Positions 1-7,601 of a stretch of DNA of 64,000 nt are shown piece after piece. Both the position numbers and the translations under genes were made by a program. The stretch comes from Vibrio sp. UBA2441 (GTDB taxonomy: Bacteria; Pseudomonadota; Gammaproteobacteria; Enterobacterales; Vibrionaceae), in the NCBI GenBank assembly GCA_002342685.1, contig DDQN01000021.1, forward strand, positions 88,416 through 152,415, given 5' to 3'. The stretch's first letter is position 1, and every line of letters starts with the position of its first letter. The notes below the pieces were generated by a model that saw only the letters and a program-made list of their open reading frames with translations, did not search any database and was not told the origin of the DNA.

Positions 1-363
1 TCTCCGGGCTTTAATCCGAGTACTGTTAAAGCGTGTAAGGAGATAGGGATAGAAATAATCCCCGGGGTAAATAATCCCACAGCAGTAGAAGCGGCTCTTG
101 AAATGGGACTGACAACGTTGAAGTTTTTCCCAGCTGAAGCGTCCGGTGGTATTAGCATGGTGAAGTCCCTGTTGGCACCCTATACACAGATACAGCTTAT
201 GCCGACCGGAGGAATTAATACTTCAAATGTTAAAGACTACCTGTCTATCGATAGAGTGTTCGCGTGTGGTGGTACATGGATGGTCGATAAAAAACTAATC
301 GATAATAAGGATTGGAACAAGATTGGCGAATTGGCAAAATCAGCAAGCGAGTTAGTTAAATAA
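1..363 (+). CDS. eda: KDPG/KHG aldolase, C-terminal part (cut by window edge)
   Basis: The frame is open from base 1 and gives the last 120 residues of a class I 2-keto-3-deoxy-6-phosphogluconate aldolase, which cleaves KDPG to pyruvate and glyceraldehyde-3-phosphate in the cytoplasm. Visible family marks are the SPG phosphate-binding turn at the left edge, PGVNNPTA, the Schiff-base lysine in LKFFPAE (codon 121-123) and the PTGGI phosphate loop. The family is about 210 residues long, so roughly 90 N-terminal residues lie outside the window. The family assignment is firm. Whether it serves the Entner-Doudoroff route or uronate/sugar-acid catabolism depends on neighbours not visible here. A strong hairpin follows 80 bp downstream. 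Confidence 0.93.
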   Translation, partial: SPGFNPSTVKACKEIGIEIIPGVNNPTAVEAALEMGLTTLKFFPAEASGGISMVKSLLAPYTQIQLMPTGGINTSNVKDYLSIDRVFACGGTWMVDKKLIDNKDWNKIGELAKSASELVK

Positions 364-445
364 CTTATTATATTGCGCGTATATGTTTAATATATGGATT
401 GTCTTATTTATCTTGAAGTGATTGTCATATTTATTATGATCTAAG

Positions 446-475
446 AAAACAACCTCTTTAAAAGAGGTTGTTTTT
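446..475. terminator. Rho-independent terminator after eda
   Basis: A perfect inverted repeat (AAAACAACCTCTTT and its complement, separated by one base) has A-runs on the left and T-runs on the right. It can therefore stop transcription from both sides: the aldolase on the plus strand and the small gene at 511-891 on the minus strand. Confidence 0.85.
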
Positions 476-510
476 GCGCTCCTGTAATAGATATATTTTA
501 ATTGGTTATT

Positions 511-891
511 TTAACAACTAATTTTAGTAAGTAAGTTTTTGCTTTCATGCATTGATGGGATGTAACCTATCGTATCAATTGATGTTTTATTGCCGCATGG
601 CATAAGTATATGATTTACACACCAAATAACACATCCGTCTTTTAAATTCATCAGTGTTCTAACCTGACTATATACCTGTCCATCATCATATGCATCGCTA
701 ACACTGGCTGCTTCTCCTTTCCAAGCGGATAACACCTCGTCGATACTATATTCCATCTCAAGTTCTAATGTTTGAGGTTCGATATCTTTTATGACTTTTA
801 AGGTTAGTATTGTTTTTCCTTTAAATTCATCTACCCATAATTTATGCGGAATACAATCATTATTCCACTCAAGTCTTGTAATATTAGACAT
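511..891 (-). CDS. hypothetical protein, 126 aa
   Basis: This protein is not recognised. It is a 126-residue acidic soluble protein with no signal peptide or membrane segment. Its start is well supported by AAGGAG seven bases upstream of the ATG. The centre contains a WKGEAASVSDAYDDG stretch and four cysteines in the second half (GCVIWC, MPCG and the C-terminal Cys). It stands alone between two terminators, which suggests a monocistronic unit. No function is proposed. Confidence 0.7.
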   Translation of the reverse strand: MSNITRLEWNNDCIPHKLWVDEFKGKTILTLKVIKDIEPQTLELEMEYSIDEVLSAWKGEAASVSDAYDDGQVYSQVRTLMNLKDGCVIWCVNHILMPCGNKTSIDTIGYIPSMHESKNLLTKISC

Positions 892-1124
892 GCCATTCTC
901 CTTTTAAAAAATCATCTTATAACAAAAATAATCAATTATATTTATAAAAAGGTTGTGTTTTTTCAAGTGCGAGATACAGATCGTTAATTATCATCGCAGG
1001 AACTAGATATTGTTAAATGTTTAACTGAAATTTAACTCTGGATTAATAAACGTATAAGAGAATAGTTAATATGAAATAAAAAATAATTTCATTGTTAGGA
1101 AGTGATGGGTTATTTACAGAATAT

Positions 1125-1153
1125 AAAAAAGCGCCTTAATTAAGGCGCTTTTT
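1125..1153. terminator. Rho-independent terminator after add
   Basis: The stem GCGCCTTAATTAAGGCGC is flanked by A6 on the left and T5 on the right. It lies 24 bp beyond the stop of the minus-strand adenosine deaminase gene, for which the left A-run is the U-tract. Confidence 0.88.
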
Positions 1154-1176
1154 CAGTTGAGTGTTAGTAGCTAATA

Positions 1177-2172
1177 TTACTCAGCGTAACTCAGTAGATG
1201 CTGTTTAACGGCATCAGAAGCAAAGGAGTGTTCTATACTGACTTTGTAGATCTCAAAATACTCTTTTCTACTCAGTTCAAACTCTTCTACGACTTTACGA
1301 ACTTCATCAGACATCGTCGTATTAGACACTGTTCGGTTATCCGTATTAATGGTGATTAATACATCATCCTTATAGAACGCTTTAATCGGGTGATTACTAA
1401 GGCTATCAACGGCCTTGGTCTGGATATTACTGCTAGGGCAGGTTTCTAGTGCAACCGCTTTAGCTTTTACCAGATCGTAGGCGTCTTTATGTCCTTTAAT
1501 GTGAATACCATGCCCGACACGTTCTGCACCCAGTAGTGATATAGCATCATAGACATTCTGGCCGACACCTTGCTCTCCTGCGTGAATGGTCACGCGGTAG
1601 CCTTTTTCAATCGCGTATTGAGCATAAGGTACAAACTCATGGCAGAAGCCAGGCAGTTCGCTGCCCGCAAGGTCGAAGGCCACAACGCCATCATTCAGAT
1701 ATTTTGCACCAGCATCAATGACAGTGTTGATGTCATCTTTAGGCATGGTTCTCAAAATAGACAGGATATAGTTACCTTTGATGTCGTACGCTTGCTCGGC
1801 TCTTTTCATCCCTTTTACGGCACTGCCAATAATTTGGTCGAGTGTCAGGTCTTTTTGCAAGTGGAGCAGGGGACCGAAACGTACTTCTAGATACTTAACA
1901 TTTTCTTTTGCCGCATCTTCATATAGTTCAAATGAAATACGTTCAATGCCTTCTTCTGTTTGCATAACAGAAAGTGGTAGCTCGAATCTCTTTAGATATT
2001 CATCAAGGTTTTGACATGTCTCAGGGGCGACCATTAACTCTCGAATGTTATCAACGTTTTCACTGGGTAGTGATATACCTTGCTGATGAGCAAGTTCAAT
2101 GATGGTTTGAGGGCGTACGCTGCCGTCTAAGTGGCAATGTAGATCGATTTTAGGAAGTTGGATATAGTTCAT
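1177..2172 (-). CDS. add: adenosine deaminase
   Basis: Hydrolyses adenosine or deoxyadenosine to inosine or deoxyinosine plus ammonia in cytoplasmic purine salvage. At 331 residues it has the normal length for bacterial Add. The zinc ligands are visible as H12 and H14 (HCHLDG), H197 (HAGE) and D278 (TINTDNR). The catalytic residues are E200 and H221 (GHGI). The NTDNRTVSNT segment is typical of bacterial Add. It is transcribed alone, divergent from the LysE-type exporter, and ends at the hairpin 1125-1153. A bacterial adenine deaminase of the same superfamily is the main alternative, but the fit to Add is better. Confidence 0.93.
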   Translation of the reverse strand: MNYIQLPKIDLHCHLDGSVRPQTIIELAHQQGISLPSENVDNIRELMVAPETCQNLDEYLKRFELPLSVMQTEEGIERISFELYEDAAKENVKYLEVRFGPLLHLQKDLTLDQIIGSAVKGMKRAEQAYDIKGNYILSILRTMPKDDINTVIDAGAKYLNDGVVAFDLAGSELPGFCHEFVPYAQYAIEKGYRVTIHAGEQGVGQNVYDAISLLGAERVGHGIHIKGHKDAYDLVKAKAVALETCPSSNIQTKAVDSLSNHPIKAFYKDDVLITINTDNRTVSNTTMSDEVRKVVEEFELSRKEYFEIYKVSIEHSFASDAVKQHLLSYAE

Positions 2173-2478
2173 GAGTCTCTACCTTTATTTCAGGATCCAT
2201 AAAGTTACAGACTTCATAATCAAGAATTTAAGGGTCTTGGTAGAAACTCCCAAACCATATTATTGGGATTATACGAAGCAATTTAACGCGAAATGTTATC
2301 ATTGAAATTTTGGCTTTGCAATCGTAATTATGGACTATTTCTTGGTTAATTGCCCATTTAAAAATGTACATTTAATTAGTGTCGAAACAGAATAATTGAT
2401 AGTTATCTTGACTTCTTATATTGATCTATGCGTTTATAACCAATTGATTTTTGTACCCAGAAACAGGACTTCGGACAA
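2173..2478. other. divergent intergenic region, add / lysE-type gene
   Basis: This 306-bp AT-rich spacer must carry the promoters of both divergent genes. I see no clear purine-repressor palindrome and no small open frame with a convincing ribosome binding site. Confidence 0.4.
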
Positions 2479-3099
2479 ATGAACTTCGCCCTTTTAAGTG
2501 TATTTATTCCCACTTTTTTCTTTGTGTCTATTACGCCGGGAATGTGTATGACATTGGCACTGTCGATGGGCATGAGCATTGGTTATAAACGTACTCTCTG
2601 GATGATGGCTGGTGAAGTGGTCGGTGTCGCGCTGGTTTCAGTGCTAGCAGTGCTTGGCATTGCTACGGTTATGCTGAACTATCCGTGGCTGTTTGTTGGA
2701 TTTAAAGCGATTGGCGCCAGTTATCTTTTCTACCTTGGTGTGCAAATGTGGCGCTCAAAAGGCAAGCTGGCACTGAGTAGTGAGACAGCTGAAATGCAAG
2801 TGGGGAAAAACTGGGATTTGGTGGCGCAGGGTTTTGTTACCGCAATTGCTAACCCTAAGGGGTGGGCATTTATGATTTCACTATTACCCCCATTTATTGA
2901 CCATAGTCAGCCTTTGACCATGCAGCTCATTTTATTGGTTTCAATCATAATGATTTCAGAGTTTGTCTGCATGACGCTATATGCTACGGGAGGCAAGGGA
3001 CTGAAACGAGTGTTAGGGCACTCAAAAAATGTTCGATTTATGAATCGAATCTCCGGCACCTTAATGATGGGGGTTGGTGTGTGGTTATTTGTCAGTTAA
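2479..3099 (+). CDS. LysE/RhtB-family amino acid exporter
   Basis: A 206-residue inner-membrane protein with about six hydrophobic segments and the LysE-family hallmarks: an N-terminal SITPGMCMTLALSMG motif, GYKRTLWMMAGEVVG after the first helix, and NPKGWAFM in the middle. The family exports amino acids such as homoserine, threonine, lysine or arginine, or related small molecules, using the proton gradient. The substrate cannot be read from the sequence. The ribosome binding site is weak, but the ATG sits where the family starts. It reads away from add. Confidence 0.88.
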   Translation: MNFALLSVFIPTFFFVSITPGMCMTLALSMGMSIGYKRTLWMMAGEVVGVALVSVLAVLGIATVMLNYPWLFVGFKAIGASYLFYLGVQMWRSKGKLALSSETAEMQVGKNWDLVAQGFVTAIANPKGWAFMISLLPPFIDHSQPLTMQLILLVSIIMISEFVCMTLYATGGKGLKRVLGHSKNVRFMNRISGTLMMGVGVWLFVS

Positions 3100-3134
3100 A
3101 TAACCATCTGGACATGTAAATCATTTGCAGTTAC

Positions 3135-3148
3135 AATGTATATACATT
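3135..3148. promoter_or_regulatory. 14-bp palindrome before a small ORF
   Basis: AATGTATATACATT is a perfect palindrome lying 24 bp before the ATG of the 32-residue ORF. It could be an operator or overlap a -10 element. This is a weak call based only on symmetry and position. Confidence 0.3.
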
Positions 3149-3171
3149 TTTGTTGTTAGAGGAAGATTCAA

Positions 3172-3270
3172 ATGAAACCAGAGATGATTGAAAACAATAG
3201 TGTAGGTGTTATTGAACGTATTTGTTTACTGTCTATCGCAGTGATTGTTTCAGTATTTGCACTAATTTAG
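3172..3270 (+). CDS. small single-pass membrane protein, 32 aa
   Basis: An ATG preceded by AGAGGAAG opens a 32-residue frame ending in TAG at 3268-3270. The product has a polar N-terminal half (about 15 residues) and a hydrophobic C-terminal segment (ICLLSIAVIVSVFALI), the layout of bacterial one-helix small membrane proteins. It is not recognised. A palindrome lies just upstream. The good ribosome binding site and the clean amphipathic-to-hydrophobic design are the evidence for a real gene; no homologue could be checked. Confidence 0.45.
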   Translation: MKPEMIENNSVGVIERICLLSIAVIVSVFALI

Positions 3271-3516
3271 CCATAAATATAACTACAGCATGAGCCACAC
3301 CATTATCGTCAGGATAAGAATGTGGTTTGCTTATCTCCTGTTCAATTTTTCTATCTGGCCCTTCAACTACTTTCCACCTTTAATAAATGCAAATAGTTTG
3401 TTTTGTACAAAATTGCGCTATGCAAAAAAATAAAATGGAAAATTAGCGGGAAAAGCGTGCTAGTAAACAGTAGAATACGCGCCTCGAAAGTGAACATAGA
3501 TAACATTGAGTAAGTC

Positions 3517-5502
3517 GTGGATAAGAGTCAATTTGAATTATTAGCACCGGGTGGCGATTTAGAATCCATTAAAGCAGCGATAGTGGCTGGCGCTGATGCT
3601 GTTTATTGCGGTTTGGATAGATTTAACGCGCGAAACCGTGCGGAGAACCTCTCACTTGAAAACCTAAATGATGTTATACATCTTGCTCATGAACATGATT
3701 GCAAAATATTTCTAACGCTCAATATTATTATCTTAGAGAATGAAATTCCTGCTATTACTCGTCTGTTGCGTCAACTTGTAAATACTAAGGTAGATGGCGT
3801 TATTGTTCAGGACCTTGGTTTAGCCTACATATTAAAGCATCATTTTCCTGCTTTAGATGTTCATGGATCTACTCAGCTCAATACTCACAATGAAGGTCAG
3901 ATCCTTTTCCTTAATCAACTTGGTGTAAGTCGGGTAAATCTGTCGCGTGAGTTAAATATTAATGAGATTAAGCATCTTGCCCAATTTGGTTTAAAACATA
4001 ATGTGCTGATGGAAGTTTTTGTCCATGGTTCATATTGTATTGGATTTTCGGGTTTATGTTACATCAGTTCAGTAAGAAGTGGTGCGTCTGGGAACCGAGG
4101 TCGATGTAGTCAACCTTGTAGAGATCAGTTTAAGCCTACTGAGGTGGGTAGTGAATATCCCTTAAACATGAAAGATAACTCGGCTTTTGGTGATCTAAAA
4201 GAATTAGCAGAAGCGGGTGTTTATTCTCTTAAAGTTGAAGGGCGGATTAAAAAATCCCATTACGTTTACACGGTAGTTGATAATTGGCGTAGACAGATTG
4301 ATGCTTACTGCAACAATGATGAAATGTTGACGGATATGACGGACCTTTACACGGTATTTAATCGCGATTTCTCTAATGGATATTTGAAAGCGGATATTCA
4401 TCAAGATATGTTTACCGACAATCCGAGAGACCATTCAGCCAAGCACTTTACAACAATTACCGGCTGCACTTCTGTTGAAGAAATACAGAAAGTGAAACAG
4501 GACTTATACGACAAGAAAACTAAAATAATTCAGCTGGTTGAGGAAAAAACTCAACATCTGATGTCTGAAGAAAAAACCAACAAGATAGTCAGTTTAAAAA
4601 GTGGTGGAGTTAAAGATATTCCGCCATTGGCGACACATACCCCGTTTGAAGAGACTGCGGGTGTGACGGTTTTGATTGCATCACCAGAACAAATAAACCG
4701 TGTTAGACACAGTAACGCAACCGTTTATTACCGACTGCCTAGCAATATGGACCGCTCGTTAGATGAGTTGGTTGCACTGTTCACTGAACATTCATTTTTA
4801 ATCCCTTGGTTCCCGGCTATTTTAATCGAAAAAGACTACAATGCAGTCGCTCAGTTCCTTGAACAAGTGAAGCCAACAAGCTTGGTCGCGAACAATACCG
4901 GCGTGGGCTTTTTAGCCAAACAGAACGGAATAAGTTGGATCGCAGGGCCGGAATTGAATGTTACCAATTCGTTCGCGATAAAATGTCTGCAAGAAGAGTT
5001 TGACTGCTCTGGGGCGTTTATATCTAATGAACTTAGCATGTTCCAAATGCGAAAGATTGTCAGACCTGAAGGCTTCAAACTGCTGCACAGCATTTATCAC
5101 CCTATAACGTTAATGACCAGCAGGCAGTGTTTCTTTCAGCAAAGTTCTGGCTGTAAAAAAATGCGCATAAACAAAGGCTGCTTGCCAAAATGTGAGAAGC
5201 ATACTGCGATTATTAGCCTGAAAGACAAGCCTTATATCGTAGATAAGAAGAAAGGCAATTATAACAATTTGTATGCTGAGCATAATTTTTTGAATACAAA
5301 AGTGATCACTGATTTGCCAGAGTTTTATACCGACTTTATGTTGGATTTAAGTCCTATTGAAACGATGACCAAAGTGAGTGTGGGCGAGGCTGAGTTAGTG
5401 GATCTGTTTACCTCAGCAATAAACGGAAATGAATCATCATTGTCAGCAATATCTGAGCATGTGCATCCGACGGTGAACAATCAATACAAAAAAGGGTTGT
5501 GA
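3517..5502 (+). CDS. U32-family protein (RlhA-like 23S rRNA hydroxylation protein or U32 peptidase)
   Basis: A 661-residue cytoplasmic protein with the U32 N-terminal barrel (FELLAPGGDLESIKAAIVAGADAVYCG) and the family signature EVFVHGSYCIGFSGLC...S at about residues 168-185. GNRGRCSQPCRDQF follows, and more cysteines occur later, in keeping with an iron-sulfur cluster. E. coli RlhA (YdcP), needed for 5-hydroxycytidine 2501 in 23S rRNA, has a similar length (about 650), while TrhP/UbiU types are much shorter. The start is GTG. RlhA orthology is therefore likely but not proven, because other long U32 proteins exist. It is a monocistronic unit ending at the hairpin at 5527. Confidence 0.8.
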   Translation: MDKSQFELLAPGGDLESIKAAIVAGADAVYCGLDRFNARNRAENLSLENLNDVIHLAHEHDCKIFLTLNIIILENEIPAITRLLRQLVNTKVDGVIVQDLGLAYILKHHFPALDVHGSTQLNTHNEGQILFLNQLGVSRVNLSRELNINEIKHLAQFGLKHNVLMEVFVHGSYCIGFSGLCYISSVRSGASGNRGRCSQPCRDQFKPTEVGSEYPLNMKDNSAFGDLKELAEAGVYSLKVEGRIKKSHYVYTVVDNWRRQIDAYCNNDEMLTDMTDLYTVFNRDFSNGYLKADIHQDMFTDNPRDHSAKHFTTITGCTSVEEIQKVKQDLYDKKTKIIQLVEEKTQHLMSEEKTNKIVSLKSGGVKDIPPLATHTPFEETAGVTVLIASPEQINRVRHSNATVYYRLPSNMDRSLDELVALFTEHSFLIPWFPAILIEKDYNAVAQFLEQVKPTSLVANNTGVGFLAKQNGISWIAGPELNVTNSFAIKCLQEEFDCSGAFISNELSMFQMRKIVRPEGFKLLHSIYHPITLMTSRQCFFQQSSGCKKMRINKGCLPKCEKHTAIISLKDKPYIVDKKKGNYNNLYAEHNFLNTKVITDLPEFYTDFMLDLSPIETMTKVSVGEAELVDLFTSAINGNESSLSAISEHVHPTVNNQYKKGL

Positions 5503-5526
5503 AGCCCTTTATTTGATAATCAATTA

Positions 5527-5553
5527 GGCACGTTTTTAACGTGCCATTATTTT
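5527..5553. terminator. hairpin terminator between convergent genes
   Basis: An 8-bp stem GGCACGTT/AACGTGCC with a 3-nt loop, followed by ATTATTTT, lies 25 bp after the U32 gene and before the convergent oxidoreductase. Confidence 0.6.
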
Positions 5554-5588
5554 ACGATGAACAAGCCACTCTTCACTGGTTTCTGCTA

Positions 5589-6569
5589 TTAATCGGCAGG
5601 GAATACTACGCCAGTCTGTTTTCTTATTTCAGTAATGGTTTCAGAGACTTCCAAAGAACGTTGAACATAAGCCTGATTCATAACCCCTTGCTGAATTTGT
5701 TCTGCAAAAGCGATAGCTTCATAGCTCATGGAGTTTTCATCCTGGATCAGGTTGATAGACTCATATCCGCCATTACGATTTTGAATAGTAAAGCCAGTAC
5801 ACTCAGAGAAATGGTCTAGCAGGATTACACCTTCTTCTCCCTGAATTTCACTCGGGATATAGCCGTCAGATACCTTAGAATGCTGCACCGTTACAATGAA
5901 ATTTTCGTAGGTAAGTAAGGCGGTTCCATAAGCGTCCACACCAGACTCAAGCAGTTTTGCGCTAGCTTGCACATTATCAGGCTTACCAAACAGCGATATA
6001 GCAGCAGCAATACAGTAATAACCAATATCCATCACCGAACCGTTTGAAAATTCTGGGTTGAATGTATTTGGATTTTCACCGTTGAGGTATTTTTGATAAC
6101 GGGAAGAGTACTGGCAATAACTTAAATAAACGTTGTTCAGTTTTCCAACACTAGGAAGGTTACGCTTTAGCTCTTCGAAGTTAGGCAGAAACTCAGTCTT
6201 AAATGCTTCGAATAAGACAACGCCGTTTTCTTCGGCAGTCAGGTACATTTTCTGTGCTTGGTCAAAATTGGATGCAACAGGTTTTTCACAAATGACATGT
6301 TTACCATGGTTCATTAGAAAGCAAGCTTGTTCGCAATGAAGACTATTTGGAGAAGCGATGTATACCGCTTGAACATAAGGGTCGTTAGCGAGCTCAGTCA
6401 GGTCATCATAATAGTTGCAATCAGAAGCCTGAAACGCCTTAGCAAAGTTTTCAGCAGATGTAATAGTGCGAGAATAAACAGCACTTAACTGGAACTGTTC
6501 GGTAGTTATTGCTGCTTCTACAAATTTTTCTGTTATCCAGTTGGTTCCAATGACGGCTAAATTAATCAT
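5589..6569 (-). CDS. Gfo/Idh/MocA-family NAD(P)-dependent oxidoreductase
   Basis: A 326-residue protein with an N-terminal Rossmann fold (AVIGTNWITEKF instead of the usual GxGxxG) and the family motif CEKPVASN, whose lysine is the usual catalytic residue. A second domain carries NGSVMDIGYYCIAA. Such enzymes oxidise or reduce sugars, inositols or related polyols. The changed nucleotide-binding loop (GTNWIT) is found in a subgroup of predicted oxidoreductases. The substrate is unknown, and no sugar gene lies next to it. The start ATG has only a weak upstream AGGTAG. Confidence 0.85.
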   Translation of the reverse strand: MINLAVIGTNWITEKFVEAAITTEQFQLSAVYSRTITSAENFAKAFQASDCNYYDDLTELANDPYVQAVYIASPNSLHCEQACFLMNHGKHVICEKPVASNFDQAQKMYLTAEENGVVLFEAFKTEFLPNFEELKRNLPSVGKLNNVYLSYCQYSSRYQKYLNGENPNTFNPEFSNGSVMDIGYYCIAAAISLFGKPDNVQASAKLLESGVDAYGTALLTYENFIVTVQHSKVSDGYIPSEIQGEEGVILLDHFSECTGFTIQNRNGGYESINLIQDENSMSYEAIAFAEQIQQGVMNQAYVQRSLEVSETITEIRKQTGVVFPAD

Positions 6570-6701
6570 GAAAGACTACCTATAAATTATTGAACGGCTC
6601 AGTGTAGCACTGATTAAATAGAAGAGTTGGCATTAATCTCTAGTTTTACAAGGTATTATAGATCTAAAATAGCTGAATTATTTAACGACCAGAGCTCATT
6701 T

Positions 6702-7046
6702 ATGTCTTCATGGAGAAAAGAAGGAAATAACCCAGACTATCGATTTTCATTAGCTAATGAAAGAACATATTTGGCGTGGATTCGCACCTCGTTGGCGCTA
6801 TTGGCGGGGGCCATAGGCCTAGATCAATTTACGCCTGATTTTGCGATTCCTTCACTTCGTATTGGTTTATCTGCTTTTCTTTGCTTAAGTTCGGGATTGT
6901 TGGCGATATTTGCCTATCGTCGGTGGGCTGACAATGAAAAATCGATGAGAAATAATGTGCCAATGCGTTATACCAGTTTTTTGAAAATCATCAGTGCGAT
7001 AACGCTACTGATTTCCCTCGCTGTAGTTATGTTTATTTTGCTATGA
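6702..7046 (+). CDS. YidH-like DUF202 inner-membrane protein
   Basis: A 114-residue membrane protein of the DUF202 family. After a short polar start it carries PDYRFSLANERTYLAWIRTSLALLAGAIGLDQ, the family core, then two further hydrophobic helices. I chose the ATG at 6702 because it gives almost the length of E. coli YidH (115). The frame can be extended to a TTG at 6627, but that extension does not match the family. It overlaps the next gene by 4 bp (ATGA), so the two are translationally coupled, as in E. coli yidH-yidG. The molecular function is unknown. Confidence 0.83.
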   Translation: MSSWRKEGNNPDYRFSLANERTYLAWIRTSLALLAGAIGLDQFTPDFAIPSLRIGLSAFLCLSSGLLAIFAYRRWADNEKSMRNNVPMRYTSFLKIISAITLLISLAVVMFILL

Positions 7047-7378
7047 ATACGCCTAATCCGATACGAGCGGATCAGCCGCAGAGAACAACATTGGCTTGGT
7101 TACGGACCTTGTTGGTTTTAATCGGCGGGGCTGTTTTGTTTATTAAAGTGGCTAGACACGATCATCAGGTATTGCCCTTACTGCTTGGTTTGGTTTTATT
7201 ACTCTTTGCTGTAATTTTGTTTGTCTATAACCTACAGTTTAACCACCGGGATCACGTTGAACAGGATAAAATTTCACTGCGCAGTATCTGGCTGAAAAGA
7301 GGCCTTTGTCTGGCTATCGTTTTTACATCATCCCTATTTTTCATATATTTAGTGATGCAGTGGGTTATCACCATTTAA
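7043..7378 (+). CDS. YidG-like DUF202 inner-membrane protein
   Basis: A 111-residue partner of the preceding gene: the DUF202 core QRTTLAWLRTLLVLIGGAVLF and two more transmembrane segments, with charged residues between helices 2 and 3. Overlap by ATGA with the YidH-like gene supports an obligate pair, perhaps a hetero-oligomeric membrane complex (inference). Function is unknown. Confidence 0.82.
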   Translation: MNTPNPIRADQPQRTTLAWLRTLLVLIGGAVLFIKVARHDHQVLPLLLGLVLLLFAVILFVYNLQFNHRDHVEQDKISLRSIWLKRGLCLAIVFTSSLFFIYLVMQWVITI

Positions 7379-7601
7379 CGATTTACGTGTCGTTTGACTA
7401 TACTCTCTTATCATAGCTATGAATTAAATCACATTATTTATAAGTGTTTAGGTGCACTCTATAAAGGTTGTCGAAGGTTGAAGGAATAACTTTGCATATA
7501 CCTATCCGAAAAATGACGTGGAAGACGAGTAGGCGGTTAGCCCGCCAACTCCGAAAATGTTTTGTGTTTTCATAACTTCCAGTAACCTTTAGGAGAATTA
7601 T

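Noticed and set aside
1570..2014. Open frames on the plus strand over add
   Set aside because: They lie antisense to a well-conserved enzyme and have no ribosome binding site or recognisable domain.
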